A stretch of DNA of 64,000 bases from NCBI RefSeq assembly GCF_001514115.1, contig NZ_KQ948452.1, forward strand, positions 248,001 through 312,000, written 5' to 3'. The notes beneath the pieces are model-generated. The model was not told where the DNA came from and did not search any database. It was given only the letters and a program-made list of their open reading frames with translations. The stretch comes from Streptomyces olivochromogenes (GTDB lineage: Bacteria > Actinomycetota > Actinomycetes > Streptomycetales > Streptomycetaceae). Every line of letters begins with the position of its first letter. The first letter of the stretch is position 1. The position numbers were made by a program, and so were the translations under genes. Positions 1 to 12,461 of this stretch are shown here, one piece after another.

Positions 1-4367
<4,367 letters not shown>

Positions 4368-4381
4368 AAGGGCATTATCTT

Positions 4382-4415
4382 GGTGGGGCAGACCTCGAAC
4401 CCGGTCTGCCCCACC
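4382..4415 (+). terminator. Rho-independent-type hairpin after the pullulanase gene
   Basis: Perfect 13-bp inverted repeat, GGTGGGGCAGACC (4382-4394) and its complement (4403-4415), with an 8-base loop, starting 14 bases after the pullulanase stop. No T-tract follows, as is usual in Streptomyces. Its presence rules out the TTG/GTG codons at 4380-4385 as starts of the next gene. Confidence 0.85.
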
Positions 4416-4436
4416 GGCGTGTCCAAAGGCTGGCAG

Positions 4437-6056
4437 ATGGACGTCAACGGCAAGCGGACAGACACGACCGTCCTGGTCGTGGACGATGTGGCGGCCAGTC
4501 GGTACGCCATGAGCGCCGTGCTGCGCCGCGCCGGTCACCAGGTCGTCCCGGTGGCCAGCGGCTCCGAGGCGCTCGTCGAACTCGACGTACGGCTGCGCAA
4601 GGGCACCCTGCCCGACGTGGCGCTCGTCGATGTGGAACTGCCGGACATGAGCGGCTTCGAACTGTGCCGTCGGCTCAAGGCCCGGCCCCACATGGCCGGC
4701 CTGCCCGTCGTGCACTTCTCGGCCGCCGCCGTGGACGCGGGTGATCGCTGCCGAGGCCTCGACGTGGGCGGCGAGGCGTATCTGACGGTGCCCGCCGAGC
4801 CCGAGGAGATCGACGCGGTGGTCCGGGCCGCGGTGCGCGCCGCCCGGCTCAGGGCCGGCGACCAGGCGTTGGCACGGCGGCTGACCCGGCTGGCGGAGAC
4901 GGTCGTCGCCATTCAGACGGCGCGCTCCCCGCAGGAACTCGCCGATGCCGCCGCCGACGGCGCCGCGCGGCTCACCGGCTCGCCCGCCGCCGTCTTCGTC
5001 CTCGGCCCGGACGAGGAGCTGTACCGCGGCACCTCACGGGACCGTACCTCGCTCGCGATGCCCGACGAGGGCGCCCACCGGGCCGTGGCCGGTCTGCTTC
5101 GACGGCTCACCCGGGGGCAGTCGGGCGTCCAGATCACCACGGTGCCCGCGCCGCTGTGGCCGGCCGGGTTCTTCCGGCCGGGCGTGCAGCACGACGCCCG
5201 CCTGGCGCTGATCCCCATCCAGGAGGGCCGGGCCTCGGTGTGCCTCGCCACGCCCACCCGCGGGATGCGCCGGGTCAGTCCCGAGGACGAGGCCCTGCTG
5301 GCCCGGCTCGCCGAGGCCACCGCGCTCGCCGCCGAACCGCTGCTCATGTACCAGGTCGAACGGCACGTCGCCCTCACCCTCCAGCACAGCTTCCTGCCCC
5401 AGCCGCACCGGCTGCCCGAACTGCCGGGCGTCGACGTCGTGGTCCGCTATGTGCCCGCGTCCGCGGAGACCGAGATCGGCGGCGACTTCTACGCGGCCCT
5501 GCGCACCGGCGAGGGCGTGCTCACCGCGGTCGGCGACGTCGTCGGGCACTCGCTGGAGGCGGCCACCGTCATGGTCGAGATCAGGCACGCGCTGCGCGCC
5601 TACAGTGTCGAGGAGAGCGACCCGGCCGTGCTGGCCGAGCGCCTCGACCGGATGCTGCAGCGCTACCACCCCGGCATCACCACGACCGTCTGCCTGGTCC
5701 TGGTCGACCCCGCCACCGGACGCACCCGCATCGCCAACGCCGGCCACATCCCGCCGCTGATCATCCGGGACAACGGAGGCGCCGACTACACCAAGGCCGC
5801 CGGCCCGCTGCTCGGTGTGGGGCTGCCCCACCCGCCGCCCACGGAGCTGTTCCTCGAACCCACCGACCGGCTCCTCATGGTCACCGACGGTCTGATCGAG
5901 ACCCGGGGCACCGATCTGGCGGTCTCGATGGAGCACCTCCGCGCCGCCGCCACCGGCGCCCTGCCCGGCCTGGACGCCCTCTGCGACACCCTGCTCGACT
6001 GCTTCGGCCGGGACCGCGAGGACGACATCGCACTGCTGGCGCTGCGGCTAGGGTGA
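4437..6056 (+). CDS. REC-GAF-PP2C protein phosphatase (SpoIIE/RsbU type)
   Basis: 539 aa. An N-terminal receiver domain (VLVVDD, phospho-acceptor Asp65 in LVDVELPD) is followed by a GAF-like region (about 150-300) and a SpoIIE/RsbU-type PP2C phosphatase domain with metal-binding motifs EIGGDFY, GDVVGHS, VTDGLIE and DREDDIAL. Such proteins dephosphorylate anti-sigma-factor antagonists (STAS proteins) in partner-switching modules. The receiver Lys normally found as LTKP is Val here (LTVPAEP), so phosphorylation signalling may be altered. The ATG at 4437 is chosen because AAAGG lies 7 bases upstream and codons further upstream fall inside the preceding terminator. No cognate anti-sigma factor or antagonist gene is next to it. 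Confidence 0.9.
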   Translation: MDVNGKRTDTTVLVVDDVAASRYAMSAVLRRAGHQVVPVASGSEALVELDVRLRKGTLPDVALVDVELPDMSGFELCRRLKARPHMAGLPVVHFSAAAVDAGDRCRGLDVGGEAYLTVPAEPEEIDAVVRAAVRAARLRAGDQALARRLTRLAETVVAIQTARSPQELADAAADGAARLTGSPAAVFVLGPDEELYRGTSRDRTSLAMPDEGAHRAVAGLLRRLTRGQSGVQITTVPAPLWPAGFFRPGVQHDARLALIPIQEGRASVCLATPTRGMRRVSPEDEALLARLAEATALAAEPLLMYQVERHVALTLQHSFLPQPHRLPELPGVDVVVRYVPASAETEIGGDFYAALRTGEGVLTAVGDVVGHSLEAATVMVEIRHALRAYSVEESDPAVLAERLDRMLQRYHPGITTTVCLVLVDPATGRTRIANAGHIPPLIIRDNGGADYTKAAGPLLGVGLPHPPPTELFLEPTDRLLMVTDGLIETRGTDLAVSMEHLRAAATGALPGLDALCDTLLDCFGRDREDDIALLALRLG

Positions 6057-6083
6057 CCGGGAAACCCTAGAACAGGAGTGCCC

Positions 6084-6443
6084 ATGCCGCAGATCACCGT
6101 CGACTACTCCTACTCGCTCGACGACGCCTTCGACCAGCGCGGCTTCGCGCTCGCGCTGCACCCGGTGGTCGTCGAGACGGCGGCCGCGCGCATCGAGGCG
6201 TGCAAGACGCGGTTCCGATGCACCGATGAAGAGGTGGTGGGGGCGGGGGAGGACGGACACGCCATCGTGCACATCACGCTCGCCCTGCTCCCGGGCCGCA
6301 CCGACGAGACCAAGGCCAAGCTCACCGAAGCCGTACTGGAGCTGCTGCGCAAGCACATCGAGCCCACCGACGGGGTCTCGACGGTGCACGCGTCCGCCGA
6401 GGTACGCGACCTCGACCCGTCGTACCGGAAGTACGAGGAGTAG
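6084..6443 (+). CDS. 5-carboxymethyl-2-hydroxymuconate delta-isomerase family protein (tautomerase superfamily)
   Basis: 119 aa beginning MPQITVDYS. Proline follows the initiator Met, as needed for the Pro1 general base of tautomerases. Length and pattern (early beta strand, HPVVVETAAARIEACKTRF, HITLALLPGRTDETKAKL, VHASAEVRDLDPSYRK) fit the CHMI family of homoprotocatechuate degradation. No other catabolic genes of that pathway are nearby, so the natural substrate is uncertain. The ATG at 6084 has AGGAG 5 bases upstream. It follows the phosphatase gene by 27 bases in the same direction and may be co-transcribed with it. Confidence 0.8.
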   Translation: MPQITVDYSYSLDDAFDQRGFALALHPVVVETAAARIEACKTRFRCTDEEVVGAGEDGHAIVHITLALLPGRTDETKAKLTEAVLELLRKHIEPTDGVSTVHASAEVRDLDPSYRKYEE

Positions 6444-6455
6444 GGGCCGCCTGGC

Positions 6456-7157
6456 CTACGGGGCCGGGGGTGAGGCCAGCGAGATCAACCGGACGGCGAG
6501 GTCGGTGAACGGCCCGTCGCCCGGGTCGCCCTTGAGCGCCCGGCGCAGCAGCGCGCCGAGCTCCTCGTCGTGCGTGGCGCTCACCGCCGCCAGCGCGGCG
6601 AAGTCCTGCACGAGCTGCACCTCCAGCTCGCCGCGCGGAATCCGCCGCCCGTCCAGCCAGATCAGCGCCGTCGACTCGACGAGCGAGATCCAGGAGCGGA
6701 TCACCAGCTCCAGGCGGGCGGGCGGATCCTCGACCTTCAGATGCGACAGGATCTGGACATAGGCGGCCTGCCGCACCGCGTCGACGAGCGCGTTGGTCTT
6801 CGAGGAGCCGACCGCGGGACCGCCGCGCATCAACGCCGAGAAACCGGGCCCGTGGTCGTCCACGAAGTCGAAGAAGCGGCGCATGACCCGCAGCAGCCGC
6901 GAGCCCAGCGGGCCCTCCTGCGGCTCCACGAAGCGGCTCGCGAGATCGTCCGAGGCGCGCTGCAACGCCGCCTCGTACAGGCTGAGTTTGCCGGGGAAGT
7001 AGTGGTAGACCAACGGCCGTGAGATACCCGCGGCCGAGGCTATCTCGTCGATGGAGACCTCGTCGGGTGAGCGTCGGCTGAAGAGGTCGAGGGCGACGCC
7101 GATCAACTGCTGTCGCCGCTCCTCGACACCCATCCTGCGGCGTACCCCGGTTGTCAT
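6456..7157 (-). CDS. TetR-family transcriptional regulator
   Basis: 233 aa. The N-terminal helix-turn-helix has the TetR signature: RRQQLIGVALDLFSRR, then VSIDEIASAAGISRPLVYHYFPGKLSLYEAAL (in two pieces of that helix pair). The C-terminal ligand domain is not assignable to a ligand. It is the last gene of a three-gene minus-strand set, 56 bases after the oxidoreductase, so it probably regulates that operon. A candidate operator sits at 9173-9190 in front of the first gene. A second Met (MGVEERR) 8 residues in is an alternative start. Confidence 0.88.
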   Translation of the reverse strand: MTTGVRRRMGVEERRQQLIGVALDLFSRRSPDEVSIDEIASAAGISRPLVYHYFPGKLSLYEAALQRASDDLASRFVEPQEGPLGSRLLRVMRRFFDFVDDHGPGFSALMRGGPAVGSSKTNALVDAVRQAAYVQILSHLKVEDPPARLELVIRSWISLVESTALIWLDGRRIPRGELEVQLVQDFAALAAVSATHDEELGALLRRALKGDPGDGPFTDLAVRLISLASPPAP

Positions 7158-7213
7158 ACGAACACCTTACCGATCGGATCCGGCCCCGAACGGGCCGGTC
7201 CGGCCATGGTCGT

Positions 7214-8266
7214 TCACATGTCCAACACGATGCGATCACCGAGCGCCCGCGAAACACAGATCAGCATCGAGTCACCACGCTCCGTATCGGTGAGCAGTTC
7301 GTCGCGGTGCTCGATCTCCCCCTCCAGCACCCGCTGTTGGCAGGTCCCGCAGAATCCCTGCTCGCAGGAGTAGGCGGTGTCGGGCAGTTCGGCGCGTACG
7401 GCGGCGAGCACGGTGGTGTCGGCGGCCACGCTCACCGTACGTCCGCTGCGGCGCAGCTCGACCTCGAAGGTACCGTTGCCCTCGGCGGAGGTGCTCGGCG
7501 TGAACCGCTCCAGGTGCAGCGCCGCACCGTCGGGCAGTCGGCGTCCGACCGCCTCCATCAGCCCCTCGGGGCCACAGCAGTGGACGGCCGCGCCCGCCGG
7601 CACGTCCGCGAACAGCGCGTCGAGATCGGGCCGTCCGTCCTCGTCCTCGGCCACGACGGTGACCCGGCCGCCGCGCAGCTTCCCGATCTCCTCCAGGAAC
7701 GGCATCGACGCGCGCGTCCGGCCGCCGTACAGCAGCCGCCACTCCGCGCGGTCCTGGACCGCCCGCAGCATCGGCAGGATCGGTGTGATCCCGATGCCGC
7801 CCGCGACGAAGACGTACGCGGGCGCCGGCGCGAGGGGGAACCGGTTGCGCGGCCCCCGCACCTCGACCTCCATGCCCACCCGGAGCTGTTCGTGGACCTC
7901 GCGCGACCCACCCCGCCCGTCCTCGACCAGCCGGGTCGCGACGGTGTACGACGAGGTGTCCTCCGGGTCCCCGCACAGCGAGTACTGCCGTACGAGCCCC
8001 GAGGGCAGCACGAGGTCGAGGTGGGCGCCGGGCTCCCAGCGCGGCAGGTCGTGCCCCTCCAGGCGCAGTTGTACGACCCCGTCGGCGACCCGCTCGTGCC
8101 GGGTGACCGGCAGCCGCAGCGCCCGGGAGCGCGGCCGGCCGGAGATCGGCTCCTCCAGGGCGGGCAGCGGCCACAGCGGCGAGACCTCGATCCGGCGGCG
8201 CAGCGCCCGCCGGACGAGCACGGCCGCACCGGCGACGGCGACGACGGTCCGCAGCCGGGGCGTCAT
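7214..8266 (-). CDS. flavin/2Fe-2S oxidoreductase (ferredoxin reductase, PDR/VanB type)
   Basis: 350 aa. A hydrophobic N-terminal stretch (VVAVAGAAVLV) precedes an FAD-binding domain (RQYSLCGDPED), an NAD-binding domain (FVAGGIGITPILPML) and a C-terminal plant-type 2Fe-2S domain with CEQGFCGTC and a last Cys in LICVSRA. It should pass electrons from NAD(P)H through the flavin to the iron-sulfur centre and on to a partner oxygenase. Its ATG (8266) overlaps the stop of the upstream gene in an ATGA arrangement, so the two are translationally coupled. The PF10118 protein is the obvious candidate partner. GGAG precedes the ATG. Confidence 0.9.
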   Translation of the reverse strand: MTPRLRTVVAVAGAAVLVRRALRRRIEVSPLWPLPALEEPISGRPRSRALRLPVTRHERVADGVVQLRLEGHDLPRWEPGAHLDLVLPSGLVRQYSLCGDPEDTSSYTVATRLVEDGRGGSREVHEQLRVGMEVEVRGPRNRFPLAPAPAYVFVAGGIGITPILPMLRAVQDRAEWRLLYGGRTRASMPFLEEIGKLRGGRVTVVAEDEDGRPDLDALFADVPAGAAVHCCGPEGLMEAVGRRLPDGAALHLERFTPSTSAEGNGTFEVELRRSGRTVSVAADTTVLAAVRAELPDTAYSCEQGFCGTCQQRVLEGEIEHRDELLTDTERGDSMLICVSRALGDRIVLDM

Positions 8267-9171
8267 CCGGCTCTCCTCTCGGCAGCCGTCGCTGCCGGTG
8301 ACGAGGCGAGATAGGCGACCGCCTGCTCGGTCGACCCCTCCTGGGAGGGGTGGTAGGTGCGGCTGAGATAGCGGGGAATGGACTTGAGCATGTCGCCGGT
8401 CGACGGCAGCACACCTCGCTTCCCGCTCAGGTAGAAGTCCTTGAAGCTCGCCCGGCCCGCCGTGAGGGTCGGGTCGTTCTCCATGAAGAACCGCGCCCCG
8501 CGCTGCCACAGGAAGACCAGGGCGGTGAAGGCCGTGGCCCAGGTCCGGGCGCGGCGCCGGTAGCTCCCGTCGACGTGGAGGAAGAGTTCGAAGGCCACGG
8601 ACCGGTGCTCGACCTCCTCCGCGCCGTGCCAGCGCATCAGGTCCAGCATGGTGGGGTCGGCGCCGCGCCGGTCCAACTCCTCGGCGTTCAGGATCCAGTC
8701 GCCGAGGAAGGCGGTGTAGTGCTCGATCGCCGCGATGATCGCGACGCGCTCCATCAGCCACCACCTGCGGGCCCTGCCCGGCGGCAGGGTGCGGTCGCCG
8801 AGCAGCTTCTCGAAGAACCAGTCGACCTGGGCGGTGTACGGCGTCGGGTCGAGCCCGAGTTCCCTGAGGTGGGGGAGTACCTCGTCGTGGGCCTGTGAGT
8901 GCATCGCCTCCTGCCCGATGAACCCGATGACGTCCGCGCGCAGCCGCTCGTCCCGGATGTAGGGCAGTACCTGCTTGTACACGTGCACGAACCAGCGCTC
9001 ACCGGCCGGCAGCAGCAGGTGCAGCACGTTCATGGTGTGCGTGGCGAACGGCTCCCCCGGTACCCAGTGCAGCGGCGTGTCCTCCCAGGAGAACGACACC
9101 TTCCGCGCCTTGAGAGGTATCCGCTCGGACTCGACCGGCCGGGGCAGCCGGGCGGCATGCTTGTTAGACAT
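8263..9171 (-). CDS. PF10118-family metal-dependent hydrolase (diiron-like helical protein)
   Basis: 302 aa of the family annotated as predicted metal-dependent hydrolase. Conserved carboxylate/His motifs are visible: GQEAMHSQAHDE, AAIEHYTAF and GAEEVEHRSVAFE, spaced like the helices of a ferritin-like di-metal site. The hydrolase name is inherited. Coupling to a 2Fe-2S reductase suggests an oxidative (desaturase or hydroxylase-like) role, which is inference. It is the first gene of the operon. No Shine-Dalgarno sequence precedes the ATG at 9171, while TACATT lies 6 bases upstream, consistent with a leaderless mRNA. Confidence 0.85.
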   Translation of the reverse strand: MSNKHAARLPRPVESERIPLKARKVSFSWEDTPLHWVPGEPFATHTMNVLHLLLPAGERWFVHVYKQVLPYIRDERLRADVIGFIGQEAMHSQAHDEVLPHLRELGLDPTPYTAQVDWFFEKLLGDRTLPPGRARRWWLMERVAIIAAIEHYTAFLGDWILNAEELDRRGADPTMLDLMRWHGAEEVEHRSVAFELFLHVDGSYRRRARTWATAFTALVFLWQRGARFFMENDPTLTAGRASFKDFYLSGKRGVLPSTGDMLKSIPRYLSRTYHPSQEGSTEQAVAYLASSPAATAAERRAG

Positions 9172-9172
9172 G

Positions 9173-9190
9173 CCGTCAATGTACTGACGG
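9173..9190 (-). promoter_or_regulatory. candidate TetR operator overlapping -10 of a leaderless promoter
   Basis: CCGTCA-N6-TGACGG, a perfect 6-bp-arm inverted repeat, ends one base before the ATG of the PF10118 gene. On the minus strand TACATT fits a -10 element, placing +1 at or next to the A of the ATG. A repressor bound here would block initiation. The TetR gene at the end of the operon is the likely protein, but this is inferred only from position. Confidence 0.55.
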
Positions 9191-9264
9191 GTAGGTGCCG
9201 GGAGAACCCCCGTGCGCCCACTTGTTGACGCGAAGGCCGACCATGGCCAGTCCGGGGAGGGGGC

Positions 9265-11181
9265 CTAGCGCAGTCCGCTGACCGCCCGCCCGTCCGTCAG
9301 CGTGCCCTTCAGTCCGGCCTGGTCCCCCTGCTTCGTCCGTACGGCGAGCAGCGCGCCCCGGGCCGACCCGCTCACCCCGCCCGTCGTGCTGATCGAGGCG
9401 GTGTCCTTGCTGCCCGCCGCGAGGAGGTACCAGTCGCCCGTGCCCGACTTCCACAGCACGCCCGCCAGCACATGGGGGTCACGGCTGCCGCACGCGGGCG
9501 AGTTCTCGGCCTTCGCCGCGACGGCGCCGTACGCCCCGTCCGGGGTGTGGAACTGGGCCAGGACACGGGTGCCGTCGCCCCGCCAGGTGTCGGCCCGGGT
9601 GCAGACCCAGGCGGCCTGCCCGCTCGCGTCCGGCAGCGGCTGCTGCGCGTACTGCCAGGCGTTCACGGACCGCACGCCCTGGGAGCGCACGGCGGCCAGG
9701 GAGCAGGCGAACGGCGCCCAGTTCCGCAGCGCCGCGGGGCCCGCGGCCTCGTGGGGTGCCGCGGGCGGCCCCGAGGTGAGATGGGCCGGGATCAGCTCGC
9801 CGAGATCGGTCAGCAGGTGGGGGCCCGAGGCGTCGGTCACCTGCATGACGTTCCACGCGGTGCAGGTGCCGGTCGGGGCAGAGCCGGCCAGCGGTGTGCT
9901 GACACCCGCGGCCGAGAGGGTGAGGGGCGTCGGGCCCGCGGTCGGCTTCATCAGGTCGCGCTCGGCGGCCCCGGTCACCCAGGGGGCGGTCAGATAGCGG
10001 ACGTTGCCGTCGGCCCGGTCCAGGACCAGCGCCTCCGCCTCGGCCCCGGTCGCGCCGTCGACCCGGGCGAAGTCGAGGGCCGCGCCGCCCGTGCCGGAGC
10101 GCGGCTCGGCGTACCGGGCGATGCGCAGTCCGTCGTAGAAGAGCACCACGCGCGCCTGGTCCACGTCACCGGCGTACAGCAGCTGCGGCGGTCCGGCCGG
10201 GGCACCCGAGGGGGTGCCGGGCGTCGCCGAGACCTGTACGGACTCGCCGGGCCGGGCCCAGACGGCGAGCGCGCGGCGCAGCAGCGCGGTGTCCCCGGCG
10301 AGGTTGCCGCGCGCGGGCCACACGGAGAAGTCGGTGCGCGCGGACGACCGCCACGCCGTCGGGGCGACCCGCGTCACCTTCCCGGGGTCGAGGGCGGCCT
10401 CGGCGGCCGGGTTCTGCGCGTACGACGGGGCGGCGGCGCCGTCGGGTCCCCAGCCGCCGCTGGGCAGGGCGAGCAGCGCGCCGCAGACGGCCGCCGCGAC
10501 GCCGGCGGCGAGCGCGGCCTTCATGTGCTGTCTGCGCCGCATCAGGTCGGTGGGCCGGGCGTGCAGCGAACAGGGGTCGAACTCGGGGGACAGGAGCAGG
10601 ACGTCCCTGGCCTCGACCCCGCCCGCCTCCTTGAGCGCCGCGCCCGGGTCGTCGACGCCCGCCGCCGTCAGCACCTTGCGCACGTCGGGGTCGGGCAGCT
10701 TCTCCAGGCCGCGCAGGACGTACGCCGCGCGGGCGGGACTGGACAGGGCCGACAGCCGCTGGTCCAGGGCGAGTTCGTCGGCGCCGCCCGAGCGCGGGAA
10801 GAGCCTCAGGCCCCACACCTGGGGCAGCAACGGCGGCAGCTGGGACCGCTTGGGCCAGGCCGCGCGCCGCAGCGGCACACCGGCCTCCAGCGCCGTACGC
10901 ACGACCTTGAGGCGCACGAGGGCGTAGCCGGGGTCGCCGTCGCGGCCGGTGGCCTGGGCCGGGATCAGGGTGGCAGTCGTGCGTCCCCGGGGCAGGGCGC
11001 GCTGGGTGAGGGCGTGCGCGGTCAGCACCCGTCGGTTGCGGCCGAGGCTCGGCGGCAGCACCAGATAGGCGAGCCGGACGAGCCGCGGGTAGTGCTCGAC
11101 GAGAGCGGCCTCGGCCTGCTCGACGTCGACGACCGGTCCTGGGGAGGCTGCGGAGCGCTGGGCTACATCCTGTGACTGCAC
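9265..11181 (-). CDS. membrane-anchored protein with degenerate ECF-sigma-like N terminus
   Basis: About 638 aa from the GTG at 11181. A TTG at 11190 is also possible and neither has a clear RBS. Residues ~20-50 (ALVEHYPRLVRLAYLVL) resemble sigma region 2. About residues 150-200 (LSALSSPARAAYVLRGL, PDPDVRKVLTAAG) resemble region 4. A hydrophobic segment (about 220-245, ALAAGVAAAVCGALLAL) then leads to a ~400-residue Ala/Gly/Pro-rich domain predicted to be outside the cell. The cytoplasmic part may be a non-catalytic sigma relic or an adaptor. I do not recognise the C-terminal domain. It is monocistronic by spacing. Confidence 0.75.
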   Translation of the reverse strand: MQSQDVAQRSAASPGPVVDVEQAEAALVEHYPRLVRLAYLVLPPSLGRNRRVLTAHALTQRALPRGRTTATLIPAQATGRDGDPGYALVRLKVVRTALEAGVPLRRAAWPKRSQLPPLLPQVWGLRLFPRSGGADELALDQRLSALSSPARAAYVLRGLEKLPDPDVRKVLTAAGVDDPGAALKEAGGVEARDVLLLSPEFDPCSLHARPTDLMRRRQHMKAALAAGVAAAVCGALLALPSGGWGPDGAAAPSYAQNPAAEAALDPGKVTRVAPTAWRSSARTDFSVWPARGNLAGDTALLRRALAVWARPGESVQVSATPGTPSGAPAGPPQLLYAGDVDQARVVLFYDGLRIARYAEPRSGTGGAALDFARVDGATGAEAEALVLDRADGNVRYLTAPWVTGAAERDLMKPTAGPTPLTLSAAGVSTPLAGSAPTGTCTAWNVMQVTDASGPHLLTDLGELIPAHLTSGPPAAPHEAAGPAALRNWAPFACSLAAVRSQGVRSVNAWQYAQQPLPDASGQAAWVCTRADTWRGDGTRVLAQFHTPDGAYGAVAAKAENSPACGSRDPHVLAGVLWKSGTGDWYLLAAGSKDTASISTTGGVSGSARGALLAVRTKQGDQAGLKGTLTDGRAVSGLR

Positions 11182-11229
11182 GTTCAGCAAAACGAGCGAA
11201 TCGGTGGATGGTCACCTGGCTCCGGAGAG

Positions 11230-11730
11230 TTACTCCCCGGGGTGTACGAGCAGCCGCGCGTAGTTCGCCATCGACCGCTGGTAGCGCGGCAGATGGGGCG
11301 CGAGGGCGGCGATCACCAGCGAGAGGCCCTCGCGTTCGCGGCCCAGGTCGGCGAGACAGAGCGCGAGAGTGGCGCGTACGGCATCGTCCAACTCGTCGGA
11401 GGGCGCGTCGAGTTCGGGGGTGAGGAGCTTGACGCCCTCCTCGGCCTGCCCGATGTTCCGCAGCGAGCTGGAGAGTTGGATCTTGGTGCGGCGGCCGCGG
11501 TAGCCGCCGAGGCCGCGGGCGAGGGCCTCCCGGTACAGCGGTACGGCCTGGTCCGAGTGGCCGGTGGAGTCCCAGGCGCAGGCCCGCTCGAAGGGGCCGA
11601 CGGGGCTGTCCGCGGGCAGTTCGGCGACCAGCGCGTCGATCACCGCCCGGAAGTCCGCCGCGTCCGCTTCCGCATAGTCGTCGAACGTGGCCCAGGCCGC
11701 CGCCGTACGCTCTTCCCAGTCTTCGGTCAC
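11230..11730 (-). CDS. tetratricopeptide-repeat protein
   Basis: 166 aa, soluble and acidic, helical throughout, with TPR-like units such as GHSDQAVPLYREALARGL, IGQAEEGVKLLTPEL and DLGREREGLSLVIAAL. It probably serves as a protein-interaction scaffold. The GTG at 11730 is chosen because GAAGG lies 7 bases upstream. The longer frame to 11913 runs into the divergent lipoprotein promoter region and is unlikely to be translated. No partner is evident. Confidence 0.75.
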   Translation of the reverse strand: MTEDWEERTAAAWATFDDYAEADAADFRAVIDALVAELPADSPVGPFERACAWDSTGHSDQAVPLYREALARGLGGYRGRRTKIQLSSSLRNIGQAEEGVKLLTPELDAPSDELDDAVRATLALCLADLGREREGLSLVIAALAPHLPRYQRSMANYARLLVHPGE

Positions 11731-11900
11731 GGCCACACCTTCGCACACACGTGCCCGTTGCGGCATCGGCATTCCCACCGGATGCCTTTCCGTCCGTAAC
11801 GGGGGAGATTGAGCACTTGGCGCGCCGCAGCCGTATCGAAGACCAGGGCCCTCGCCGGGGCTCTCGACGGCGTGGGCGCCGACAGGCACCGGAGGAACGT

Positions 11901-12347
11901 ATGAGGTTGACACGCGAAAAGCTGAGCGGGCACGGCCTTGCGGTCGTCGCGGCCGCTGCCCTGCTGGCGCTGACCGGCTGCGGCGGGTCGGGCGGGGGAG
12001 GAGCCAAGAGCGACTCGGCCGGCCAGGTCCCGGCCACCGCGACCGGCAGTCTGGAGGATCTGGCGGCCGAGGTGAAGTGCAAGCCGGACATACAGACGGA
12101 CGCCGACGAGATCCGCCAGGCGATCTGCAAGAACACCGACGGCAAGTTCGTCCTCGCGACCTTCGCCACCGACCGCGGCCAGCGCGAGTGGATCAACGAC
12201 GCGAAGGACTACGGCGGGTTCTACCTCGTCGGCGCCAAGTGGGTCGCCGTCGCCGACCAGAAGGTGGTCACGGCGCTGCGCGGCACGCTCGGCGGTGACA
12301 TGGAGGTCGGGACCGACCACAGCCAGCATTCCTCCCACAGCGGCTGA
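11901..12347 (+). CDS. predicted lipoprotein, function unknown
   Basis: 148 aa. A signal peptide with lipobox LTGC (LLALTGCGGS, Cys about residue 25) predicts a lipid-anchored extracytoplasmic protein. The mature part begins with a Gly/Ser-rich spacer and has two Cys (VKCKPD, AICKNTDG) that could form a disulfide, ending in a His/Ser-rich tail (DHSQHSSHSG). The start is set by GGAGG 6 bases before the ATG. It lies divergent from the TPR gene and ends at a strong terminator. Confidence 0.8.
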   Translation: MRLTREKLSGHGLAVVAAAALLALTGCGGSGGGGAKSDSAGQVPATATGSLEDLAAEVKCKPDIQTDADEIRQAICKNTDGKFVLATFATDRGQREWINDAKDYGGFYLVGAKWVAVADQKVVTALRGTLGGDMEVGTDHSQHSSHSG

Positions 12348-12369
12348 GCCGCACGCACGGCACACGCAC

Positions 12370-12407
12370 AGAAGGCCGGTGGCGGGATCTCCCGCCACCG
12401 GCCTTCT
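12370..12407 (+). terminator. terminator between lipoprotein gene and DUF1996 gene
   Basis: Perfect 16-bp stem GAAGGCCGGTGGCGGG (12371-12386) with a 4-base ATCT loop and its exact complement (12391-12406). It lies between two convergent genes and can serve both strands. Confidence 0.9.
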
Positions 12408-12461
12408 CAGTGCCTTGCTAGCTCTTCGACGAAGCGACTACTGCCTTCGGTGAAGGGGCTG

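Noticed and set aside
4380-4436. Longer N terminus for the REC-GAF-PP2C protein from TTG 4380
   Set aside because: Would be encoded by the pullulanase terminator hairpin; a better RBS precedes ATG 4437.
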